Assembly (NCBI RefSeq): GCF_001654915.1
Contig: NZ_LXEQ01000048.1
Length of the DNA stretch: 64,000 bases
DNA from: Buttiauxella ferragutiae
GTDB lineage: Bacteria; Pseudomonadota; Gammaproteobacteria; Enterobacterales; Enterobacteriaceae
Strand: one strand, 5' to 3'
Shown here: positions 17,768 through 26,568 of the stretch, piece after piece
Layout: the number at the start of each line of letters is the position of its first letter
Position numbering within the stretch: the first letter of the stretch is position 1
Made by a program: the position numbers and the translations under genes
The notes under the pieces: generated by a model
What the model saw: only the letters and a program-made list of their open reading frames with translations
Database searches by the model: none
What the model was told of the DNA's origin: nothing

Positions 17768-19492
17768 ATGAGCACATTATTAACCGCACAATCTCTTAGC
17801 CTTGATACCGCTTTCGGCCCACTGCTGGCTGACATCACTTTTACGCTGAAAAAAGGCGACCGCCTGGGCTTAATCGGCCATAACGGCTGCGGTAAAAGTA
17901 CCCTTCTGAAATTACTCGATGGCACGATTTTGCCCAATTCTGGCTGCGTGACGCGTGCGCATCACTGCCTGCTGGCGCGAGTCGAACAGCATTTACCGGC
18001 GGAATTGCACCCTCTTACGTTGCTTGATGCAGTAATGGCGCGTTTAAGTGATGCACAACGCCATACCGATGGCTGGCGGGCACAAGCGCTTCTCGCCAGC
18101 ATGGGCTTTGATGAAACGGCGTGGCAACTCACCGCCGGAACACTGAGCGGTGGGCAACATACGCGTTTATTGCTGGCGCGGGCGTTGATCACCGAACCCG
18201 ATCTGCTGCTGCTCGATGAACCGAGTAACCACCTTGATTTGCCGACCTTGCTGTGGCTGGAGCAGTTCTTGCGCAGCTGGAATGGCAGCTTTGTGCTGGT
18301 TTCTCACGATCAACATCTGTTGGATAGCGTCACCAACGGCACGTGGATCTTGCGTGACCACACGCTCAGTTTCTTCCAGTTGCCCTGTTCGGCGGCGCGC
18401 CAGGCGCTGGATGAGCGCGATAAAACCGATGCCCACCGTCACCAGGCTGAGCAAAAGGAGATCGACCGCATTGCCGCCAGTGCCAAACGCCTCGCTATTT
18501 GGGGAAAGGTTTACGATAACGAAGACCTCGCCCGCAAAGCAAAGCAAATGGAAAAGCGCGTCGACAAGTTAAAAGACAGCCAGACCGAACTGAGTGCCGC
18601 GAATTTGTGGCAACTGATACTCAAAGGTGAAGCGTTACCCGCTGACCGTTTGCTGGAGATGGAAAACCTGTCCGTCAGCCCGGCAGCCGATTGCCCGCCA
18701 CTGTTCACCCTGCAAATACAGCGCCTGAGAAGTGGTGATCGGGTAGCAATAATTGGCCGTAATGGTTGTGGCAAATCGTCGCTATTGCGCCTGCTGTGGC
18801 AGCAATATCAGCAACCGCTGAATGACGAGGCGATTCGTCTGCACCCGCGCGTTGAAATGGGCTATTACGACCAAACGCTGCACCAGTTGCGTGATGACGA
18901 CACGTTGCTTGAAGCACTCGAACCGTTTGCGCCGTTAACCGAGCGCGATCGCAAAATGGCGTTGATCAGTGCCGGTTTTGCGTGGTTGCGCCACGGGCAA
19001 ACGGTCAGCACGTTAAGCGGTGGCGAGCGTTCCAGGCTGTTATTTGTCGGGCTGACTCTGGCACGTTATTCGCTGCTGTTGCTCGATGAACCGACCAACC
19101 ACCTGGATATGGAAGGCAAAGAGGCGCTGGCAGAAACACTGCAAAGTTACGAAGGCGGCGTGTTACTGGTGACGCATGACCGCACGTTAATCGCTAAGAG
19201 CTGTAACCGCTTCTGGCTGATTGATAATGGCGAGCTGAGCGAGTGGCACTCTTTGGAGGGGTTGTATGCGCAACTGACCAGTGAAAGCCTTGACGTGACG
19301 TTGTCACCATCCAAATCTGTTCAGCCAGTGATTAGTCATACAGAGGCCGACGGCTGGCTGGAGCGTTTAGTGGAACTGGAGGAGAAGCTTGCACAGGATT
19401 TAGCGCGTAAGCCCGGCCACCAGAAACCCGCGTTGCAACAGCAATGGCGCCACGAGATAGCCGCACTTAGCGTGCGGCTGGATATGGAGTAA
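17768..19492 (+). CDS. ABC-F family ATPase
   Basis: A 574-residue protein with two ABC ATPase domains and no membrane segments, the hallmark of ABC-F ribosome-associated factors. Walker A motifs are GHNGCGKST (37-45) and GRNGCGKSS (about 329-337). Signatures LSGGQ and LSGGERSR and Walker B motifs ending DEPSNHLD and DEPTNHLD are intact. A charged linker of about 90 residues separates the domains, as in factors that reach the ribosomal exit site. It is distinct from what I recall of the four E. coli members EttA, Uup, YbiT and YheS. The leader peptide upstream fits regulation seen for antibiotic-responsive ABC-F genes, but resistance activity is not shown. Confidence 0.9.
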   Translation: MSTLLTAQSLSLDTAFGPLLADITFTLKKGDRLGLIGHNGCGKSTLLKLLDGTILPNSGCVTRAHHCLLARVEQHLPAELHPLTLLDAVMARLSDAQRHTDGWRAQALLASMGFDETAWQLTAGTLSGGQHTRLLLARALITEPDLLLLDEPSNHLDLPTLLWLEQFLRSWNGSFVLVSHDQHLLDSVTNGTWILRDHTLSFFQLPCSAARQALDERDKTDAHRHQAEQKEIDRIAASAKRLAIWGKVYDNEDLARKAKQMEKRVDKLKDSQTELSAANLWQLILKGEALPADRLLEMENLSVSPAADCPPLFTLQIQRLRSGDRVAIIGRNGCGKSSLLRLLWQQYQQPLNDEAIRLHPRVEMGYYDQTLHQLRDDDTLLEALEPFAPLTERDRKMALISAGFAWLRHGQTVSTLSGGERSRLLFVGLTLARYSLLLLDEPTNHLDMEGKEALAETLQSYEGGVLLVTHDRTLIAKSCNRFWLIDNGELSEWHSLEGLYAQLTSESLDVTLSPSKSVQPVISHTEADGWLERLVELEEKLAQDLARKPGHQKPALQQQWRHEIAALSVRLDME

Positions 19493-19496
19493 GTGC

Positions 19497-19557
19497 AGGA
19501 TGACGCGGAGCTTATCCGACCTACAAGCGGCATGGGTAGTTAGCGTCATCCACGGGT
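19497..19557. repeat. REP-like palindrome
   Basis: An imperfect inverted repeat with GGATGACGC at the left and GCGTCATCC at the right, the latter at about 19544-19552. It is the same family as the copies near 26486, 33727 and 42657. It lies between the convergent ABC-F and MCP genes. Confidence 0.6.
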
Positions 19558-19564
19558 TCACAAA

Positions 19565-21307
19565 CTAAAAGGTCGCCCAATTATCGTCATCAGTCACCAC
19601 ACTGGTGCGCGATATTGGCGCGGCTTTTTTTGGTTTTTCTGCCTTCGCTGTCACCCCATTTGGCTGATGGCTTAAACGGAAAATCCCCACCGCTGCGGTT
19701 AACCGCGCCGCTTGTTCTTCCAGTGACACCGCCGCTGCCGACGCTTCTTCAACCAACGAAGCGTTCTGTTGCGTGACGTTATCCATTTCGTTGATCGCAA
19801 GACCCACTTGCTGGATGCCACGGCTTTGTTCGTCAGACGCCGCGGCGATCTCCTGCATGATATCGGTGACACGACGCACTGCGCTGACAATTCCGGTCAT
19901 GGTTTCTCCGGCATGTGCGACCTGATTTGAACCGCTATCAATCAACGACACTGATTCACTGATCAACCCTTCAATTTCTTTGGCTGCTTGTGCACTGCGT
20001 TGGGCCAGCGTGCGTACTTCGGTTGCGACCACCGCAAAACCGCGCCCTTGTTCACCGGCACGCGCCGCCTCTACCGCCGCATTGAGCGCCAAAATATTGG
20101 TCTGGAATGCAATGCTGTTGATCACCGCCGTTATCTCGGAAATTTTCTTCGAACTGGTAGAGATGTTGTTCATGGTGCTGACCACACCCGAGACAATGCG
20201 CCCGCCATCGCTGGCTTTGTGCGACGCTTCTTCAGCCAGTTTGGTGGCGTGATGGGCGTTATCCGCGTTCTGTTTCACGGTCGCCGTTAACTGCTCCATG
20301 CTAGCCGCAGTCTCTTCCAGCGCCGCCACTTGCTGTTCAGTACGGGCCGATAAATCAGTGTTTCCGGCAGAAATCTCACTGGTACCTTGATAAATCGCCT
20401 CCGCCCCTGAACGTACCTCACCGACAGTTTTCACCAGTGAGGCCTGCATTTCCTGTAGGTTCTGATTGAGCTTGCCGATTTCACTGCGACCATAGGCGGC
20501 CGACGCCAGGGTTAAATCCCCCTGAGCGATATGTTCGATGCGCGTTGCCGCCTGTTGCAGCGGTTGGACAACCACACGACGCAGCACCACGAAAGTGAAA
20601 ACGGTCATGAAGATAGCCAGCGCAAATGCTCCTGCCATCAGCATCACACTAAAATGAGAACGGGCCTGAGCTTGTTCTTTAAGCGCCATCGCGCGTTCGG
20701 TACGGATTTGCGCCGCTTGCATCAGGACCTTGTTGTAGTCGGCATCAAGCTGACGGGCTTGGTCATTTTCATGGTTGATAATGGCTTCAAACATGCCGTT
20801 TTTGGCGTATTTCATCATCGGTGCCATGCCTTTGCTCAGGTACTCGTTGAAGCGGTCGCGCAGTTGGATATCCAGCGCAGCACCTTCCTCAACTTTGTCA
20901 GCACGCGCCATATAAATATCAAAACTCGCCTGTGCCTGTTTAATCAACCTGTCGGCCTCAGCAATATTAGACTTCATATCGTCCATGTCAGCCACGCGCC
21001 CTGCCGCTCCCGCGTGAATGAAATTTAAACGTGCACTGCGTAAATCAGTGGAGCTATCAGACAGACCGATGCGCACCTGAATTTCGTTAGTCACGTCTTG
21101 CAGTGCTTTGTCACTCTGCACTAAAAAGTAACTCGCCAGCCCAACGCACAACGCAAACAGAACTAAGATGCCAACCAATATGGAAGTAAATAACGGCACC
21201 AGACGAATGTGATGCCAGAAACGAACGGCCCCTTGCGGGGAGATTTTTGTTTTTGCCATGTCCTGGGTGTCTCTTCTGGTTAATGGTTGTTGTTCCAGGA
21301 AGTTCAT
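19565..21307 (-). CDS. Methyl-accepting chemotaxis protein
   Basis: A chemoreceptor of up to 580 residues. A first membrane helix (about 38-62) is followed by a periplasmic four-helix-bundle sensor and a second membrane helix (about 222-243). A HAMP segment and the cytoplasmic signalling domain follow, with the hairpin tip around NILALNAAVEAARAGEQGRG. The protein ends NWATF, matching the NWxxF tether for CheR and CheB used by Tsr and Tar, so it should be a full-length high-abundance type receptor. The ligand is not evident. The start is uncertain: MAKTKI at 21259 is an alternative, and neither has a clear ribosome binding site. Confidence 0.92.
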   Translation of the reverse strand: MNFLEQQPLTRRDTQDMAKTKISPQGAVRFWHHIRLVPLFTSILVGILVLFALCVGLASYFLVQSDKALQDVTNEIQVRIGLSDSSTDLRSARLNFIHAGAAGRVADMDDMKSNIAEADRLIKQAQASFDIYMARADKVEEGAALDIQLRDRFNEYLSKGMAPMMKYAKNGMFEAIINHENDQARQLDADYNKVLMQAAQIRTERAMALKEQAQARSHFSVMLMAGAFALAIFMTVFTFVVLRRVVVQPLQQAATRIEHIAQGDLTLASAAYGRSEIGKLNQNLQEMQASLVKTVGEVRSGAEAIYQGTSEISAGNTDLSARTEQQVAALEETAASMEQLTATVKQNADNAHHATKLAEEASHKASDGGRIVSGVVSTMNNISTSSKKISEITAVINSIAFQTNILALNAAVEAARAGEQGRGFAVVATEVRTLAQRSAQAAKEIEGLISESVSLIDSGSNQVAHAGETMTGIVSAVRRVTDIMQEIAAASDEQSRGIQQVGLAINEMDNVTQQNASLVEEASAAAVSLEEQAARLTAAVGIFRLSHQPNGVTAKAEKPKKAAPISRTSVVTDDDNWATF

Positions 21308-21505
21308 CGGCCAGCAGAGACAAAAGGTTGAATATCGCGTTGTTGTTTTGTGCTGTGGTTAACACTTTAATGACGAAAAGCTAACCAGATCACAGTATTT
21401 TCCCGCAATAAGTGTGCCTTACATAAAAGTTAAACAGGAGTAAACTCAATGTAACAGTAAATGGCGTCACCGCGTGCGGTCGCCCTCAGGACACGAATAA
21501 GCATT

Positions 21506-23803
21506 ATGAAATTTAAATCTGCAATAAAACCCTATCATGCGGCAGCCGGTGGTTGGGGCTCGCTTGAAGCCACCACTCGCTTTGTTATCGACAGCAAACA
21601 TGCCTTAAAAAATTTGCGTAATTTAATGCGCATGAACAAAGCCAAAGGCTTTGATTGCCCGGGATGCGCATGGGGTGATGACAATAAAAGTACCTTTAGC
21701 TTCTGCGAAAACGGCGCAAAAGCCGTGACATGGGAAGCGACTCGTCGTTTTATCGACCATGAGTTTTTCGCCCAACATAGCGTCAGCAAACTGTATCAAC
21801 AAAGCGATTATTTCCTTGAATATCAAGGCCGACTGACTGAACCGCTACGCTACAACCCGCAGACCGACCATTACGAAGCCATCAGTTGGGACGACGCGCT
21901 GGCGTTGATCGCTCAGCATATCAAAGCGCTGGATAATCCTGACCAGATGGAGCTGTATACCTCAGGGCGCGCCAGCAATGAAGCCTCTTATCTGTATCAA
22001 CTTTTTGGCCGCATGGTCGGAACCAACAATTTCCCGGATTGCTCCAATATGTGCCACGAGGCCAGCGGCAGCGGCCTGAAGCGCAGTATCGGCGTCGGCA
22101 AAGGCACCATTCATCTTAATGATTTTGATAAAGCCAATGCGATTTTCGTGTTTGGCCAAAACCCTGGCACCAACCACCCACGCATGCTGCACAGTTTGCG
22201 CCACGCTGCAGAGAACGGCGCGCAAATCGTCACCTTTAATACCCTGCGCGAACGCGGACTTGAGCGTTTTGCCGATCCGCAAAAACCGTTAGAAGTGGTA
22301 ACGCCGCTGGCAGGTAATATCAGCACGTATTATTACCAGCCAAATTTGGGCGGTGATATGGCGGCGATTCGCGGTATGGCGAAAGCGTTGCTGGAAGTGC
22401 ATCGTGGGCAACTGGCACAAGGCGAAGCGGGAATTTTTGATCAGGAATTTATTGCTGAACACACTCACGGTGTGGATGGCTGGTTTGCCGAAATCGACAA
22501 CACCAGTTGGGCGCACATTACCCAGCAGTCCGGTTTGAGCGAACAACAAATTCGCGATGCCGCCGCCGTCTGGCAGCAGGCTGAGCGTGTGATTTGCACC
22601 TGGGCGATGGGGATTACGCAGCACAAACATTCACTGAATACCGTTCGTGAAATCGTTAACCTGCAATTGTTGGGTGGTCACTTAGGTAAACCTGGTGCCG
22701 GACTTTGCCCGGTGCGCGGCCACAGTAATGTGCAAGGTAACCGCACGATGGGCATCGATGAAAAACCCTCGGCGGCGTTACTCGACAGCCTGGCGGCGCA
22801 TTTTGATTTTGAACCGCCACGCGTTCGCGGCCACAATACCGTAGAAGCGCTTGCCGCTATGCTGCGCGATGAAGTTAAAGTGCTGATTGCGCTGGGCGGG
22901 AATCTCGCGGCTGCGGCACCAGACAGCCCGCGCACTGAAGAAGCGTTACAGCGCTGCGGCCTGACGGTGCATATCAGTACCAAACTCAACCGTAGCCATT
23001 TGGTGCCAGGTAAAGCGGCATTAATCCTGCCAACGCTTGGGCGCACCGAAGAGGATATGCAGGCCAGCGGACGGCAGTTTATCACCGTCGAAGACTCGTT
23101 CAGCATGGTGCATGCCTCCGAAGGGATCGGTAAACCGATTGCCAACACTCAGCGTTCAGAAACGGCGATTGTCGCCGGAATTGCCGCAGCCGTGCTGGGA
23201 TGTGAAAAACTGGACTGGCTGGCTATGTCAGACGATTACAATCTGATTCGCGACCACATCGCCGCCACCCTTCCCGGTTTTAAAGACTTCAACCAACAGT
23301 GCGAAAACCCTGGTGGTTTCTATCTTGGCAATGCGGCGGCACAGTTGCGTTTCAATACGCCATCGCGCAAAGCGGAATTTAGTGCTGCCGCGCTGCCGGA
23401 GTCCCTGTTCGGCGAATTAACCGCACCGTTTGTGCTACAGACTTTGCGCTCGCATGACCAGTACAACACCACCATTTATGGGCTGGACGACCGCTACCGT
23501 GGCGTTTACGGCCAACGCGAAGTTTTATTTATTAATCCTGAAGATCTTGCCGAACTGGAATTGCATGACGGCGATTTAGTGGATATTGAGACTATCTGGA
23601 ACGATGGAATTACGCGCAAAGTCAGCGGCTTCAAAATCGTGCCGTACAATATTCCGCGTGGCAATCTGGCGGCTTATTACCCGGAAACGAACCCATTGGT
23701 TCCACTGACCAGCGTCGGTGACGGCACTGGGACGCCAACTTCAAAATCTGTACCGGTAAAAATCAGCCGTACCGTTTCCGTTGAAAGCCAGCGTATCGCC
23801 TAA
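21506..23803 (+). CDS. FdhF/YdeP-family molybdopterin oxidoreductase
   Basis: A 765-residue protein of the YdeP group of molybdopterin-bis(MGD) enzymes. Like E. coli YdeP it begins with an AAGGWG motif and has DCPGCAW near the N-terminus, followed by SNMCHEASG, GQNPGTNHPRML, CPVRGHSNVQG and, near the end, RSHDQYNTTIYG. YdeP has been linked to acid resistance in E. coli, but its electron donor and acceptor are not known. I start at 21506 rather than the in-frame ATG at 21461 because the family begins at this point. It stands alone, with a hairpin at 23826-23850 after the stop. Confidence 0.88.
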   Translation: MKFKSAIKPYHAAAGGWGSLEATTRFVIDSKHALKNLRNLMRMNKAKGFDCPGCAWGDDNKSTFSFCENGAKAVTWEATRRFIDHEFFAQHSVSKLYQQSDYFLEYQGRLTEPLRYNPQTDHYEAISWDDALALIAQHIKALDNPDQMELYTSGRASNEASYLYQLFGRMVGTNNFPDCSNMCHEASGSGLKRSIGVGKGTIHLNDFDKANAIFVFGQNPGTNHPRMLHSLRHAAENGAQIVTFNTLRERGLERFADPQKPLEVVTPLAGNISTYYYQPNLGGDMAAIRGMAKALLEVHRGQLAQGEAGIFDQEFIAEHTHGVDGWFAEIDNTSWAHITQQSGLSEQQIRDAAAVWQQAERVICTWAMGITQHKHSLNTVREIVNLQLLGGHLGKPGAGLCPVRGHSNVQGNRTMGIDEKPSAALLDSLAAHFDFEPPRVRGHNTVEALAAMLRDEVKVLIALGGNLAAAAPDSPRTEEALQRCGLTVHISTKLNRSHLVPGKAALILPTLGRTEEDMQASGRQFITVEDSFSMVHASEGIGKPIANTQRSETAIVAGIAAAVLGCEKLDWLAMSDDYNLIRDHIAATLPGFKDFNQQCENPGGFYLGNAAAQLRFNTPSRKAEFSAAALPESLFGELTAPFVLQTLRSHDQYNTTIYGLDDRYRGVYGQREVLFINPEDLAELELHDGDLVDIETIWNDGITRKVSGFKIVPYNIPRGNLAAYYPETNPLVPLTSVGDGTGTPTSKSVPVKISRTVSVESQRIA

Positions 23804-23912
23804 GTCTCCCTTCCTGTAAGCACTTGTCGGGTAGCACCCTGTTACCCGACACCTCAACGCACTTCATTACCTATTCGCAATAAATGCGCGATTTCTCATT
23901 AACAACTTTGCA

Positions 23913-23937
23913 ATATCATAACGTGAGATTATGATAT
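23913..23937. promoter_or_regulatory. Perfect inverted repeat upstream of gcd, candidate operator
   Basis: ATATCATAA (23913-23921) and its exact complement TTATGATAT (23929-23937) are separated by seven bases, about 80 bases before the gcd ATG. The symmetry and position suit a dimeric regulator. The protein that would bind is unknown. Confidence 0.4.
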
Positions 23938-24017
23938 CCGCACAATTAACCATTTGGTTCGTTATGTGGTTTTTATCATAAAGAAGTGAATGGAACACAC
24001 TTCGACAGGAGAACGTT

Positions 24018-26417
24018 ATGGCAAGTTACACTCCCCCGCGCGGCCTGGCATTAGGGCTGCTGTGGGTTCTCGGCGGGCTGATGGCTTTGATTGGCCTCGC
24101 TATTGGTATCGGCGGTGCTTATCTCGTCGCACTCGGCGGGACTTTTTATTTCCTGCTGATGGGCATCGTGATGCTTATCTCCGCTGTTTTGATTTTGAAA
24201 AAGAAAACTGCTGGTCTGCTGCTTTATGGTCTGGCATTCATCTGCTCTATCTTTTGGGCAATTAGCGATGCGGGAATGGATTTTTGGCCGTTATTCTCGC
24301 GCCTGTTTACCTTCGCGGTGCTGGCATTCCTCGCCGCCATCGCGTGGCCGATTTTACGTGCTGCACACAGTCGTGCTCCGGTAAAAAAAGCACCTGCTTA
24401 TGGCATCGCCGCCCTACTAGCCGTGTGTATGCTGGTGAGTGCTGGCTGGATGTTTGTGCCACAGGTACAAGTTGCCGCCAATGAAGACGTGCCGGTCAAA
24501 CCGGTTACTGCGGCGGATGCGCAAAAAGACTGGAAGCATTGGGGTAATACCACTCACGGCGACCGTTTTGCTGCCCTTGATCAAATTAACAAAGGCAACG
24601 TCAACGACCTGAAAGTGGCGTGGATTGCCCACACTGGCGACATCCCACAAAGTAACGGTTCCGGCGCGGAAGATCAGAACACGCCATTGCAGGTTGGCGA
24701 CACGCTGTTTGTCTGCACCCCGTACAGCAAAGTGCTGGCGCTGGATGTCGATTCCGGTAAAGAAAAATGGCGCTTTGATAGCAAAGCAACCGCGCCAAAC
24801 TGGCAACGCTGCCGTGGATTAGGCTATTTCGAGGAAACCACTCAACAAGCCTCAACCCCTGTTGCAGAACCTGCGCAACCTGCGCAACCTGCGGCCTGCC
24901 CTCGTCGCCTGTTCTTGCCAACCACCGATGCACGCCTGATTGCGATTAATGCCGACAACGGCAAACTGTGCGAAGACTTTGGTGACCACGGCACCGTTGA
25001 CCTGAAAACCGGCATGGGTGAAGTCAAAGCGGGCTATTACCAGCAAACCTCTACACCGTTGGTAGCAGGGAATGTGGTGATCGTCGGTGGCCGAGTGGCA
25101 GATAACTTCTCCACTGGCGAACCTCCTGGTGTGGTGCGCGCTTATGACGTGCACAGCGGTAAACTGGCATGGGCATGGGACCCGGGGAATCCGGCGATTA
25201 CCGGTGTCCCGCCTGAAGGCCAGACCTATACACGCGGTACGCCAAACGTCTGGTCTGCCATGTCTTTTGATGAAAAACTCGGCCTGGTTTACCTGCCAAC
25301 CGGTAACGCAACACCGGATTTCTTCGGCGGCACACGTACTGCGCAAGACGACAAATACAGCTCCTCTATTGTGGCGGTCGACGTCGCAACGGGCCAGGTG
25401 CGCTGGCATTATCAGACCACTCACCACGACCTGTGGGATTTCGACCTGCCATCGCAACCGCTGCTGTATGACTTGCCAGACGGCAAAGGTAGTACCACGC
25501 CGGTGATTGTGCAGACCTCCAAACAGGGCATGATTTTCATGCTTAACCGCGCCACAGGTGAACCGGTGGCGAAAGTGGAAGAACGTCCCGTTCCACAAGG
25601 TAATGTTGAAGGTGAACGCTACTCAAAAACCCAGCCGTACTCTGTCGGGATGCCAATGATTGGCAACCAAACCCTGAACGAGTCGGACATGTGGGGCGCT
25701 ACGCCAATCGACCTGTTGATTTGCCGTATCGAATTTAAAGAGATGCGCCACGAAGGTGTTTACACCCCGCCGGGTCTGGATCGTTCGCTGCAATTCCCAG
25801 GTTCACTGGGTGGCATGAACTGGGGAAGCGTTTCTGTTGACCCGAACAACAGCCTGATGTTCGTCAACGATATGCGTCTGGGACTGGCAAACTATATGGT
25901 GCCGCGTGCCAATGTGGCGAAAAACGCCAGCGGTATCGAGATGGGTATTGTACCAATGGACGGCACGCCGTTCGGCGCAATGCGCGAGCGTTTCCTCTCG
26001 CCGCTGGGTATTCCATGCCAGAAACCGCCATTTGGGACGATGTCAGCCATCGATCTGAAATCCGGGAAAGTGGTCTGGCAGGTTCCGGTGGGTACCGTGC
26101 AGGACACCGGCCCGCTGGGCATTCGTATGCACCTGCCGATCCCCATCGGCATGCCAACGCTGGGCGCATCGCTTTCAACTCAGTCTGGCCTGCTGTTCTT
26201 CGCGGGGACGCAAGATTTCTATCTGCGCGCCTTTGATACCGCAAACGGCAAGGAAATCTGGAAATCACGTCTGCCAGTGGGCAGCCAGTCTGGCCCGATG
26301 ACCTATGTGTCACCGAAGACCGGCAAGCAATATATTGTGATTAACGCAGGCGGAGCACGTCAGTCTCCAGACCGTGGTGATTACATTATTGCTTACGCGT
26401 TGCCAGACGCAAAATAA
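24018..26417 (+). CDS. gcd: Membrane-bound PQQ-dependent glucose dehydrogenase
   Basis: The 799-residue length matches E. coli Gcd. Five membrane helices occupy about residues 10-140, anchoring it in the inner membrane. The remainder is the periplasmic eight-bladed PQQ propeller, with motifs such as WKHWGNTTHGDRFAAL, TTHHDLWDFDLPSQPL and GSLGGMNWG. It oxidises glucose to gluconolactone in the periplasm and passes electrons to ubiquinone. A short alanine-proline-glutamine repeat from a nine-base tandem duplication lies near residue 290 (AEPAQPAQPAA). AGGAG precedes the ATG. No pqq synthesis genes lie in the window, so the cofactor must come from elsewhere in the genome or from outside. Confidence 0.96.
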   Translation: MASYTPPRGLALGLLWVLGGLMALIGLAIGIGGAYLVALGGTFYFLLMGIVMLISAVLILKKKTAGLLLYGLAFICSIFWAISDAGMDFWPLFSRLFTFAVLAFLAAIAWPILRAAHSRAPVKKAPAYGIAALLAVCMLVSAGWMFVPQVQVAANEDVPVKPVTAADAQKDWKHWGNTTHGDRFAALDQINKGNVNDLKVAWIAHTGDIPQSNGSGAEDQNTPLQVGDTLFVCTPYSKVLALDVDSGKEKWRFDSKATAPNWQRCRGLGYFEETTQQASTPVAEPAQPAQPAACPRRLFLPTTDARLIAINADNGKLCEDFGDHGTVDLKTGMGEVKAGYYQQTSTPLVAGNVVIVGGRVADNFSTGEPPGVVRAYDVHSGKLAWAWDPGNPAITGVPPEGQTYTRGTPNVWSAMSFDEKLGLVYLPTGNATPDFFGGTRTAQDDKYSSSIVAVDVATGQVRWHYQTTHHDLWDFDLPSQPLLYDLPDGKGSTTPVIVQTSKQGMIFMLNRATGEPVAKVEERPVPQGNVEGERYSKTQPYSVGMPMIGNQTLNESDMWGATPIDLLICRIEFKEMRHEGVYTPPGLDRSLQFPGSLGGMNWGSVSVDPNNSLMFVNDMRLGLANYMVPRANVAKNASGIEMGIVPMDGTPFGAMRERFLSPLGIPCQKPPFGTMSAIDLKSGKVVWQVPVGTVQDTGPLGIRMHLPIPIGMPTLGASLSTQSGLLFFAGTQDFYLRAFDTANGKEIWKSRLPVGSQSGPMTYVSPKTGKQYIVINAGGARQSPDRGDYIIAYALPDAK

Positions 26418-26423
26418 GCCAAA

Positions 26424-26450
26424 AAAACGGGTGCATTTGGCACCCGTTTT
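26424..26450 (+). terminator. Rho-independent terminator of gcd
   Basis: AAAACGGGTGC (26424-26434) pairs with GCACCCGTTTT (26440-26450), a five-base loop between them, 6 bases after the gcd stop. The A and T flanks make it potentially bidirectional. Confidence 0.85.
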
Positions 26451-26485
26451 GCTTTTCATCATTTGTTGCCTGCATTGACGTAAAT

Positions 26486-26562
26486 GGTGGATGACGCTAA
26501 CGCTTATCCCCCTACAACAACTGTTCGCTTTTCGTAGGTCAGATAAGCTTGCGTCATCCGAC
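26486..26562. repeat. REP-like palindrome
   Basis: Imperfect inverted repeat with GGTGGATGACGC at the left and GCGTCATCCGAC at the right, lying between convergent gcd and the DppA-like gene. Same family as the copies at 33727 and 42657. Confidence 0.65.
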
Positions 26563-26568
26563 AACCAA

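Noticed and set aside
24852..25598. 248-residue frame on the minus strand
   Set aside because: Antisense to gcd; no recognisable motif and no ribosome binding site.
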